The notes under the pieces are model-generated. The model saw only the letters and a program-made list of their open reading frames with translations, made no database searches and was not told the DNA's origin. Positions 47,600 through 55,565 of a DNA stretch of 64,000 nt are shown piece after piece. The position numbers were made by a program, and so were the translations under genes. How positions within the stretch are numbered: position 1 is the first letter of the stretch; each line of letters begins with the position of its first letter. The stretch comes from Diphasiastrum complanatum (Eukaryota; Streptophyta; Lycopodiopsida; Lycopodiales; Lycopodiaceae): assembly GCA_029204225.1 (NCBI GenBank), contig CM055099.1:64878958-64942957 (forward strand), in the 5' to 3' direction.

Positions 47600-47825
47600 A
47601 GTGCGGCATGTGGGGGAGCAATACATGGGGCAGGTACAGTAGCACATGGGCACTGTGGAGGACCAGACCATGGACTCAATCGGAGTGCAGCATGTGGGGG
47701 AGCAATACATCCGGACAGGTACACTGTCACATGGGCACTGTGGAGGAGCAGACCATGGACCCAATCGCAGTGCAGCATGTGGGGGATCAGCACATGGGGC
47801 AGGTACAGTAGCACATGGGATCCTC
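47600..47825 (+). repeat. 84-bp minisatellite, about 2.7 units (E2)
   Basis: Units start AGTGC(A/G)GCATGTGGGGGA at 47600, 47684 and 47769 and contain GGGGCAGGTACAGTAGCACA. They are related to the array in E3. Confidence 0.9.
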
Positions 47826-47875
47826 AACAAAAGCAAATTGGGAAACAGGCTGTGGGGTTAAATAGGCACTCACGA

Positions 47876-48062
47876 GACAGTGAGAGAGCCAGTGAGAGGG
47901 GGTGAGAGGCATTGTGAGAAGCTGTGAGGGAGAGCTAGTGGGAGGCTGTGAGAGAGAGGCATTGTGAGAGGCTGTGTGACAGACCGAGTGAGAGGCTGTG
48001 AGAGGGGGGCTGTGAGAGAGCCAGTGAGAGCCATTGAGTGTCTGTGAGAGGCTGTGAGGGTC
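47876..48062 (+). repeat. GTGAGAGGCT-type simple repeat upstream of second gene
   Basis: Repeated words GTGAGAGGC(T/A)(G/T)TG lie in the presumed 5' UTR of the second gene. The E3 copy has a shorter related version on the minus strand near 46490-46600. Confidence 0.7.
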
Positions 48063-48087
48063 ATTTCGAGCAACAGGGTGTCGTGAG

Positions 48088-48432
48088 ATGGCGGAGGGCG
48101 AAGCCAAGAGGAAGCTCGAGGAAGATGTCCGAAGGCACAACGAAAGGCATCGGAAGCAAGAAGCAGACATTGCAGAGATGCTGCGAGAGACTCGGCAGAG
48201 ACACCCAGAGCTGCAGATCCCCGCCCCCGCTGTGGCCCCCGCCCCCGCTGTCGAGCTGGATTTGGATGAGCAGATCGGAATGAACTTCACACGACGGCAG
48301 CTCATCATGGTCAGGGAAAGGGCTGCCCGCCGTCGGGCTGACCAGGAGGCAGCTCGGGCTAACTGGGAGGCAGAGCGAGAGCGACAGAACAATGCACCTG
48401 ACGGGGGCGAGGAGTCTGTGGAGGATCCGTAG
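48088..48432 (+). CDS. Second gene of the hAT-like element: small charged protein (E2 copy)
   Basis: ATG at 48088 opens a 114-codon frame: MAEGEAKRKLEEDVRRHNER, then RKQEADIAEMLRETRQRH, a Pro/Ala linker (PAPAVAPAPAVELDLDEQ), IGMNFTRRQLIMVRERAARR and an acidic end EESVEDP. It matches the E3 copy (46451-46086) in length and order, with one short indel after MAE. Keeping the frame open in two separate copies suggests past function. It is convergent with the AT-hook ORF. No known domain was recognised. Two predicted helices and the basic patch suggest protein or DNA binding, which is inference. Confidence 0.6.
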   Translation: MAEGEAKRKLEEDVRRHNERHRKQEADIAEMLRETRQRHPELQIPAPAVAPAPAVELDLDEQIGMNFTRRQLIMVRERAARRRADQEAARANWEAERERQNNAPDGGEESVEDP

Positions 48433-48898
48433 AAATGTTTAGCATAGATGGGGTCTAGCCGTATGTGGCTGACTGTTGTTATTTAATGTTCATCAGTAGA
48501 TGAGGCAGTATTTAGTGTCTGGCATGGTGTAAAGAACAGCCCCAGCCGTATGCGGCGGGAATACGTATTGTGGTTTTGATACATCTGTTGAATTAATGTA
48601 CGGTGTGTTTTTTGTGCAATGCGTGCCTTGTGTATTGCAATCTGATGTATGTGATTATGAAATGCTATCAGGGGGGTTGTATTTTTGTGTTCTGCATATG
48701 CTCTCAAACTCTGTACTGAAAACTAATTGAAAACACGCACACATCATTTGAAGTAAAACTGCAAGTAGAACATCACAATTACAAATTGACAAATACACAT
48801 TGTGTAGTGAATAGAATATGTCCAACACCAAATATAATATGAAAAATGGTCTGAATACAGTGTTCGACCATCTGGCCGCCAAACATGGAAAGCTACAA

Positions 48899-50485
48899 TC
48901 AATGCTCTGCCTCAAACTCAGATGAATGCTCCGGAGACAACTCAGGGCCCCGAACTGACTCTCGCAACTGATATCTATGTCTGTCTGGTACTGGCATGGG
49001 CTGTGTATCCGAGGGGGAAGAGTCGTCATCCTCATCCTCCCAATCTGCCTCCCCATCAGCCCCCAAGCAGGCTAAACCAACAACACCTGCTGCAGCTGGC
49101 TGTAATACAGCACCTTTACCAGCAACTGGAGCCCTGCGAGGTCGTCCTCTCTTCCCTGGCAGTTTCTGTGCCCTGCCTTTCTTGTTCAGTGCACCCTTGG
49201 GCCTTCCTGGCCTCTTGCGGACGAGGGGAGCCGTCAATGCCTCATCACCCCCATGCAGATCACCTGGCTGACTAGGCTGAGCCCAAGCTGCGGCCGGCTG
49301 GGATAGAGTAGCCAAAGATGGGTGTCCCTGTGCAGCCGATAGTGGAGGATAGGTCCGAGGAGTGTGTGCCCGTGGGCCTGCTGCTGGTGGAGGAACTAGA
49401 TGTGGAGGGGCCGTCCCTGTAGGAGGCAAGTACAGTGGCGATAAGTACTGAAAGGGGCGCTGTGGTGGACGGTACTGGTACATCCTGGGTGCTGCCAAAG
49501 GAGGAGGATGTGCTGTGGGTGCTGCCAAAGGAGGAGCCGGTGCCGCGGGTGTTGCCAATGGAGGAGGATTTGCCGTGGGTGCTGCCACTGGAGGAGCGTC
49601 TGTAGATGTGGGTGCTGCAAGAGAAGATCTGGGCACATATGGTGGCCTGCCATGGAGACCTGCTGTTGCAAAAGTGGATGGCGATGAAGGGGCTGCAGGC
49701 CTCAACGGTATCGGTGGCACTGGAGGTGCTGTGCGGCGCACATACACCCTCTGAGGAACTGCAGGAACTGCAGGCACCTCGTGTAGCTGCTCTGGCTGAG
49801 ACTCTGTGTAGGGCATGCTGGCTAGAGAGGATGGGGGTGCCCTGACGCTCGGCATCTGCTGGGCCTCTGAATCCAAGTCTGCAATCAAGTCGTCCAGCTG
49901 GGCATCCGAATACAAATGGTCTGGGCTCTGGGAATCATCATGAGCACCATCCTCGGGAACATCCCGTGCCTCATCCTGTGCACCATGCGGACTCGGCATG
50001 GCCTCCCAATCGGTACAATCAAAGTCATCTGGTGACTCCTCTGGTGTGCTGTCATAGAAATGCCTATGGCTCTGTGATGCACGCATCCAAGCAGCTGCGG
50101 AAGGTAAACCCAAATCAGTCTGCCCCCTATCAAGAGCCTCCTCCATCATATCAACATAAGAAGGTATGCCACTGGCCCCCCCTGTGTGCCCTGCCCGTCT
50201 CCCGGTATAATCTGTGGCATGTGTCCCACCTCTACCACGTGATGCACCTATGACCCCTGCTCTAGGCGTGTGCCCAACACCTGTATCATATGCCTCATCC
50301 CGCTCTGATCTGGCGAACACAACCCGAATAGGCTCATCCTCATCCTGATCATCCTCTGACACTGGCTCATCTGCCTCGTACAATGGGGGCACTCTGTGCT
50401 CAAGCCCAAGCTCTCTCTCTCTCATCTCGGCAAGCTCCCTCTCTCTCTCTGCCATCAACTGTGTGCCCAGGTCATCTGTAGGCAT
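48899..50485 (-). CDS. Pro-rich AT-hook protein, C-terminal part of hAT-like transposase (E2)
   Basis: A 528-codon minus-strand frame from ATG 50485 starts MPTDDLGTQLMAERERELAE and continues with an acidic block, a Gly/Arg patch (GASRGRGGTHATDY), Pro/Ala/Ser repeats (APTANPPPLA units), then the AT-hook-like RKRPGRPKGALNKKGR and KRGRPRRAPV and an acidic tail ending FEAEH. In E1 the same sequence follows the dimerisation domain, so it is normally the transposase tail. Here the core is deleted and the tail stands alone, uninterrupted. It might still bind AT-rich DNA, or simply be a young relic. Confidence 0.6.
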   Translation of the reverse strand: MPTDDLGTQLMAERERELAEMRERELGLEHRVPPLYEADEPVSEDDQDEDEPIRVVFARSERDEAYDTGVGHTPRAGVIGASRGRGGTHATDYTGRRAGHTGGASGIPSYVDMMEEALDRGQTDLGLPSAAAWMRASQSHRHFYDSTPEESPDDFDCTDWEAMPSPHGAQDEARDVPEDGAHDDSQSPDHLYSDAQLDDLIADLDSEAQQMPSVRAPPSSLASMPYTESQPEQLHEVPAVPAVPQRVYVRRTAPPVPPIPLRPAAPSSPSTFATAGLHGRPPYVPRSSLAAPTSTDAPPVAAPTANPPPLATPAAPAPPLAAPTAHPPPLAAPRMYQYRPPQRPFQYLSPLYLPPTGTAPPHLVPPPAAGPRAHTPRTYPPLSAAQGHPSLATLSQPAAAWAQPSQPGDLHGGDEALTAPLVRKRPGRPKGALNKKGRAQKLPGKRGRPRRAPVAGKGAVLQPAAAGVVGLACLGADGEADWEDEDDDSSPSDTQPMPVPDRHRYQLRESVRGPELSPEHSSEFEAEH

Positions 50486-50592
50486 GGGATGGGTGCTGAA
50501 TGGGGAGAGTGGGATGCACTGGCCGGGATGGGTGCAGCAGCGTAAGTGGGGTACACTGGTGGAGGGTGGACATCTGGCATGGGATACGAAAA

Positions 50593-51249
50593 CTACTGGG
50601 TAGGGTGGTCATCCGGATGTGAAGGGAGGGAGGAAGGGATCTCCTCAACATCCTGGAAGGCCTCGTCACTAGCATCCGGGGCCTGCTCCTGCTCGGGAGG
50701 CGGAGAGTCCATGAGAAAGTCGTAAACTGGGGGAGTGCGAGCAACAGTAGGTGGTGGTGGAACCACAGTGGCAACTGGCGGACGCGGTGGGACAGGATCC
50801 ACCGGAATGAGTGCAGATGGGGGTGCGTGAGGCGGAACTTTCTGAGAGGGACGAGGGGTAAAGGGACTGGACGAGGATGCACTCCCTCTCCTCGTGCGTG
50901 CCAGCCAAGCAGGCAGCAACTCGGGGTCAACCACATAAGGAGTGGTGCAAAACCGAAGAACACCCTCCGAAATGGTGTTCTCCCCCGCCACAAGACGTGG
51001 CCCGTAGGTATCCAAAAGTCGCTGCCTGACGGGAACGGACATGCTGGCACAGGGGGCAGCATTCAGTGTGCCACCATCTCTCGCGCATGCGCCTAGTAGG
51101 TGACCTTTAAGGCGAGTGAGGGTGGCAACGAACTCTGTCAGGCAATATCGACAGCGCACTATCCTTGCACCGGACTTGTTAGACTTGTCGGGAACCCGCC
51201 TGACAATGTCCACCTCGTCCCACAGATCGGCAAGGTTGGAATGCACCAT
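50593..51249 (-). CDS. BED-finger N-terminal part of hAT-like transposase (E2)
   Basis: From ATG at 51249 the frame encodes MVHSNLADLWDEVDIVRRVP, a BED-type finger CRYCLTEFVATLTRLKGHL followed by GACARD (the last zinc ligand, H in E1's GTHAKD, is C here), an alpha-rich segment (VPVRQRLLDTYGPRLVAGEN) and a Pro/Ser linker, 218 residues in all. It stops at TAG 50593-50595. Reading resumes with FSYPMPDVHPPP until the deletion junction near 50500. BED fingers recognise transposon end sequences. E2 preserves the start that E1 has lost. Confidence 0.65.
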   Translation of the reverse strand: MVHSNLADLWDEVDIVRRVPDKSNKSGARIVRCRYCLTEFVATLTRLKGHLLGACARDGGTLNAAPCASMSVPVRQRLLDTYGPRLVAGENTISEGVLRFCTTPYVVDPELLPAWLARTRRGSASSSSPFTPRPSQKVPPHAPPSALIPVDPVPPRPPVATVVPPPPTVARTPPVYDFLMDSPPPEQEQAPDASDEAFQDVEEIPSSLPSHPDDHPTQ

Positions 51250-51542
51250 CTCTGTAGAAAGGACTGGAGAAAGAAGGCAGAGATCTCTGTGGGTGCGATA
51301 GGAGTTGGAAGGCTTGAAAAAACCAGAATAAAGGCCGAAATAGCAATAGCAGGGGAGGACGCGATCAGTGCAATGCGAAGACAGCCGGGAGGGCGCGGAT
51401 AGTAGGGTGATGGGCGGACAACAGGGAGGGCGTGGACAGCAGGGAGGGCCCGGACAGTAGGGCGACGGGCAGGGAGAGAGATGAAGCGAGGGGGGGGGAT
51501 TAGGTTAAAAAAAAGTACAGTAATATATTAAATATTAAAAAA

Positions 51543-51638
51543 TATTATATACTAAAAAATAATATATATTGTGGTACTGCGGATCAGTATGGATCCGCGG
51601 TACCGGGATCCGCGGATCCTGGTACCGCTGGATCTATG
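51543..51638 (-). repeat. E2 outer terminal array of palindromes
   Basis: GGTAC(C/T), GGATCCGCGGATCC and GGATCCGCGGTACC words lie within about 95 bp, ending in TCTATG. It is an inverted match of 31833-31929 in E1. Confidence 0.85.
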
Positions 51639-51650
51639 ATATATACACAC

Positions 51651-51903
51651 CATAGGTCCCGCGGTATCGGGTACCGCAGATCCCGGTACCACGGGACCAT
51701 ACTGGTACCGCGGTACCAAAACAGTCCCGCGGTACCAAAGATTTTTTTTTTTTTTTTTACGAAAATAACACGAGAAAAAATATTAAATTTTTTATTTATT
51801 TATTATGGTACCGCCTTGGTATGGCGGATCCCAGGGTGGTACCGTACCGGCGGTACCACTGTTATGGTACCGGCGGTACCATAACAGCGGTACCACAGGG
51901 ATG
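51651..51903. mobile_element. MITE2, about 253 bp, GGTACC family
   Basis: From CATAGGTCCCGCGGTATCGG to GGTACCACAGGGATG, with an A/T-rich centre sharing ACGAAAATAACACG with MITE1. It abuts E2 across a 12-bp TA/CA spacer. Confidence 0.7.
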
Positions 51904-51951
51904 ATACACACACAATGATACATATATATGCATGTACACATATATTTACAT

Positions 51952-52262
51952 CAGACATGAGGGTCCAGGCCGTTTTGCCCGCGTCCGTGTCCGGCGTCTG
52001 GACCCGGACACGTCCGACCCCCGGACGCGGGGTCGGACGCGTCTATTTTTCATTATTATTATTTTTTTTAAATTATTTTTTTTCAAAAAAAAAAAAAGAC
52101 AGATGCGTCCAGGGGCCTGGACGCACGTGGTCGGGGGTCCGGACTCTTTTTTTTTTTTAAAATTTTGTTTTTAAAAACAAATTAATTCAAAAAAAAAAAA
52201 AAATCGGATGCGTCCGGACGCGGACGCGGACGCACGTCTGCGTCCACCATCCGCTTCCTAAG
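51952..52262. mobile_element. 311-bp MITE with GCGTCCGGACGC words and 8-bp target duplication
   Basis: Flanked by ATTTACAT at 51944-51951 and 52263-52270. Both ends are packed with GTCCGGACGCG-type palindromes around an A/T-rich centre with oligo-A and oligo-T. The 8-bp duplication is the hallmark of hAT-type transposition. Terminal inverted repeats are weak. Confidence 0.7.
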
Positions 52263-52291
52263 ATTTACATATATGCATATTACATATGTAT

Positions 52292-52706
52292 CATAGTTGC
52301 CCAAAATCGCGATTCTGGGAAAAAAACATTCCCAGAAAAGCGATTCTCAGAATCGCAATTCTGGGCACAGAATCATTGAGGGAAAAAAACAGATTATGTA
52401 TATTTTTTTGCCCTAAACTGGACCTAAACAGGGATTAATACACCTAAACTGGACTATATTGTAACTGAAACATTCTGCAACCTACATAATTGTACTGCCC
52501 AGACCAGAAACACGTTCAGGACCGTGTTTCTGGAATGGTCGTGCAACTATGGAACTTATATCTATATATATATCAACATGATTTAAGTCTAGTTTAGTTC
52601 AATTTTAGGGAAAAAACTATATATATTCAGTTTGTTTTTTGGCATGATTCTGCTCCCAAAATGCGTTTCTGGGAACATTTTAGAAACACGTTTCTGGGCA
52701 ACTATG
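52292..52706. mobile_element. 415-bp MITE with 12-bp inverted ends CATAGTTGCCCA
   Basis: Ends CATAGTTGCCCA (52292) and TGGGCAACTATG (52706) are perfect inverted repeats. Inside are AGAATCGCGATTCT and AGAAACACGTTTCT-type palindromes and an internal GTGCAACTATG near 52540 that could be the end of a nested copy. The host is TA-rich. ATATGTAT occurs directly left and 4 bp beyond the right end. Confidence 0.65.
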
Positions 52707-53620
52707 ATGCATATGTATATAATATTATGCATACGTATATGTATATATGTGTGCATAATTTTATATACATATGTAATATGAACACACAACATCACATGTA
52801 TGACATCGCATCAAGGATGATACACAAACAATATAATGCTACTAGGATGTGTGAATGATAAGTTGAACTGTATCAAGCTATATGCATCACCAAGAATACT
52901 GAAAGAAGCCATTATGATGAGCCAATGGTTATGGATCAAGACTGGCACATAAAGGTATCACTATGAATATATCATTCAGTAGTTACATTCCATGCTAGTT
53001 ATGTCGACCAGGAATGCCATGTAGTAGTAGAATGAATGGATCTAGTGGTGCACAAACATCCTTTGTGAGAACCATTTACAGTAAAGGAATGGCAATTAAC
53101 ATCATCACAATTGGTTCAAATGCAACTGATGGCTAACTTCCTAAAATTGACTGGACCATGAGAAAATTCTTCTTTACTATGTAGAAGAATTCTTATTTCT
53201 CTGCAAGAAAGTGTTTTTATGAGTAGAAGTTTTAAAAAGCATAGGTGTGAACTTGGTTGACAACTTATGTTGTATGATGTTCAAGGGCCATCAGAGGTTG
53301 AAATCACGCTTACATTATCATAAATTGTTGGAATGAATGCCTTATCAGCTCATTGCATGGCTGTTTAACTGTCACTTTGTACCATCCAACTTTGTAAACT
53401 TACTAGCTTTTACATAGGCTGCTTCGATTGAGAGCATATGGTGATCATTATCAATAATACTTGTGGCATTGTATTTATGATGTGAATATGTCCTTGGTTT
53501 GATGAAGTTTTGGGGAAATTTCAGCATTGCACTATCTATACAAGATATTTGTACTGGCTTTTGGCAAGTACCTCTTTGGCTAAAAGCTGAAATACTGATG
53601 GGCAAAATTCAATGATTTAG
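52707..53620. other. Intron sequence before the catalytic exon
   Basis: AT-rich, (TATG)n-like near 52707-52790. Apart from the candidate exon at 52906, no domain or repeat boundary was recognised. Confidence 0.4.
52906..52954 (+). CDS. ZUFSP: Candidate internal exon of the C78 peptidase gene
   Basis: A 49-bp stretch reads one base plus SHYDEPMVMDQDWHIK, ending AAG|GTATCA. It fits the splice phase left open by the 11516 donor (two bases carried) and ends in the phase needed by the 53621 exon. The acidic peptide after a His resembles what follows the zinc finger in this family. The acceptor (CTGAAAG) has a poor pyrimidine tract, so the exon is doubtful. Confidence 0.25.
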
Positions 53621-54720
53621 GTAGAGCACTCAGCCGGAGCTATTGTGGAACAAAGCTGTGATGAAGCTATTTGCAAAAAGGTTGTCGGCTCCTACGGCAG
53701 TCCTGCCTATAATGCTACAGATTATAAAAATGAAGTTTTCAAGGAAAAATGCCCAACTGAAAGAAAATATAGTCACATACTCGAAACGTCTGAAGTTAAA
53801 GCCATGCTAGCATCACAGATCACAGCATCTTTTGTTGAAGTCAAAGAAGGTGTCATTTCTCTGCTGAGAAAGTGCCTGGGAGCTGAGAACCAAGGAATCT
53901 CACATTTTGCTCTTTGTGGTTACATTGATCATTTTCAAAGCCAAGATGGTGAAGATGTGGGTTGGGGCTGCGGTTGGCGCAACATACAAATGTTGAGTTC
54001 GAACTTGTTATCAGAGGATCCAAATGCAAAAGCTACTTTGTTTGGAGGTGCAGGATTTGTTCCGAATATTCAAGCCTTGCAGCAGTGGCTAGAGATTGCA
54101 TGGGCCAGAGGCTTTGACCCACCTGGAGCAGATCATTTTGGATGGAAGATCTATGGAACAACAAAGTGGATTGGGACCACAGAATGTGCTTCACTCTTTC
54201 GCTCATTTGGTCTTCGAGCCCAAATATTTGATTTTATGACAGGCCATTGTGATCCAACAGTAGATAACCAAAGCCCTTCAAATAGTCAACGCCATTCAGG
54301 CCATCCAGATAGAAATGTGCTGCAATCAATCAACCAGAATCGTTTATCAAGTAATGTAGTTCACTGGAATGTGCAGTGTGATAACTGTGGGGTGTATCCC
54401 ATTCATGGACCAAGATTCAAAAGTACGAATAGGGAAGATTATGATCTCTGTGCTCTATGTGTGTCACATCAAAGTAATTCATTAGGAATGAAAGAGTTTC
54501 ATTCGGACTATGTAAGGATAGAGAAACCTGCAGAAGCCAGTGGATGGATTGGAGGTAAGGGGAGTGACAGGAATGAATCTGGACCTCACAAAAAAAGCAA
54601 GTCTGGAAGCAGTCATCAGCAGCTTGTTGATTGGGTGTGGCAATATTTTACAACCTCCAATGCTTTGAATTCCCCAAACACTGTTGACCATCCAACTCTC
54701 TCTCTTACCAAAGGCAAGCG
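53621..54720 (+). CDS. ZUFSP: ZUFSP-like C78 peptidase, main catalytic exon with ZZ zinc finger
   Basis: The acceptor ATGATTTAG precedes VEHSAGAIVEQSCDEAICKK, and the exon ends GGCAAGCG|GTAAGT. Peptidase C78 motifs are DVGWGCGWRNIQML (nucleophile Cys, TGC 53969-53971), then GFVPNIQALQQWLEIAW, GFDPPGADHFGWKIYGTTKW, IGTTECASLFRSFGLRAQIF. A ZZ-type finger follows (CDNCGVYPIHGPRFKS...DYDLCALC, then HSDYVRI, 54377-54510), placed between the Cys half and the His half of the peptidase. In animals ZUFSP/ZUP1 cleaves K63-linked ubiquitin chains in genome maintenance. A similar role here is inference. The reading is intact and looks functional. Confidence 0.85.
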
Positions 54721-54820
54721 GTAAGTGGCCATTGAAAATATAGAGCTTGGCTTCTAATACTTCTAAATCAGGTTATATTGATTTCCTGACGTCAATCTAA
54801 CCAAAAATTATGTCTTACAG

Positions 54821-54935
54821 ACCACTGTATTTTCAACATCAAGGACATTCTCGGACAATAGTTGGGATTCAGCGTTGTCGAAAGAACCCAGAAGCACCTG
54901 AAGAAGTTTTTCTTCTTGTCCTAGATCCTTCACAG
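54821..54935 (+). CDS. ZUFSP: ZUFSP-like C78 peptidase, exon with catalytic His/Asp
   Basis: Acceptor TGTCTTACAG, donor CACAG|GTAAAC. Completing the codon split at 54720, it encodes RPLYFQHQGHSRTIVGIQ, then a charged loop and EEVFLLVLDPSQ. The His of GHS (54846-54848) and Asp of LDP (54924-54926) match the conserved catalytic-site residues of the family. Phase is 2 at the start, 0 at the end. Confidence 0.88.
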
Positions 54936-55469
54936 GTAAACCTTTGTTACCATGGACATGATGTTGGTCTAAACTAGATATTTCTTGGCTGCTGCTTTAG
55001 TAGGTTGAATGGTTCTTCCAGCTTGTGTATGGCCCTTACCCATCTAGGTTTTCAGTGCGAAAGGTAACATTCATAAATTTAAGTAGATAGCTAACCAGTA
55101 ATTGTCTATTATGTTTAGCTGTATGACCTTTTTATGATCTTTGATAAGAGGGAATCTCTTACAGGATACTGAGATTGAATATTGAAGCCTGAAGGTTATG
55201 CTAGCAAAAACTGACTTGTTTATTTGATAGATTATATCATTGTATGTTGCTTATCTTAATTTTCTCAAAGAGTATTGAAAGTCATGGAGACAGTGGTGAT
55301 ATCTACTTGGATATTTTGAAGTCTGCTCGTACCTTCATGAAACTGCCATGTGCATTACACTTTTTGGTCTTCTATCGATTCTCCATGCTCAAGTTTTGCA
55401 CCTACTGATTGTTCTAGTGATATCAAATAAATAGAGCGAGTGTCACTGAATGCTTTCTGGCTTTCCCAG

Positions 55470-55565
55470 AAAACTGATGACCTTTCAAGGGCCCTAAAAT
55501 GTAACAGAGGATGGCAAAGACTTGTCAAGCGTGGGGTGCATACATTACATAAAGCAGAGTACCAG
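55470..55565 (+). CDS. ZUFSP: ZUFSP-like C78 peptidase, near-C-terminal exon
   Basis: Acceptor GGCTTTCCCAG, donor TACCAG|GTATCA. It encodes 32 residues, KTDDLSRALKCNRGWQRLVK then RGVHTLHKAEYQ, the helix and start of the last strand of the C78 fold. Phase 0 at both ends. One more short exon should finish the protein. A candidate pair is at 57189-57311. Confidence 0.8.

Larger units (their letters stand above)
47367..51638 (-). mobile_element. E2: hAT-like element, core-deleted, opposite orientation to E1
   Basis: The transposase-side end is CATAGATCCAGCGGTACC on the minus strand from 51638. The other end is CATAGTGGCACGTGGTACC at 47367. It keeps the BED ORF (51249-50593), the Pro-rich AT-hook ORF (50485-48899), the second gene (48088-48432) and the 84-bp minisatellite. 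About 1.9 kb holding DUF659 and the dimerisation domain is missing at a junction near 50500. It is flanked by (TA)n on the left and a short TA/CA tract on the right. Confidence 0.8.
10550..55565 (+). other. ZUFSP: Inferred span of the ZUFSP-like gene
   Basis: The N-terminal zinc-finger exon at 11406-11516 and the catalytic exons at 53.6-55.6 kb are on the same strand, in the order expected for ZUFSP/ZUP1 proteins: finger first, C78 peptidase last. No competing gene lies between them, only transposons. I therefore infer one gene with an intron of about 41-42 kb, or slightly less if the candidate exon at 52906 is real. The terminal exon was not identified, so the gene may continue past 55565, perhaps through 57.3 kb. 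The alternative is that the N-terminal exon belongs to another, truncated copy. Confidence 0.5.

Noticed and set aside
52840-52970. Alternative frame CVNDKLNCIKLYASPRILKE near 52850 as a gene
   Set aside because: Short, no start context or domain. The splice-phase-compatible exon at 52906-52954 is the only reading with any support, and it is weak.
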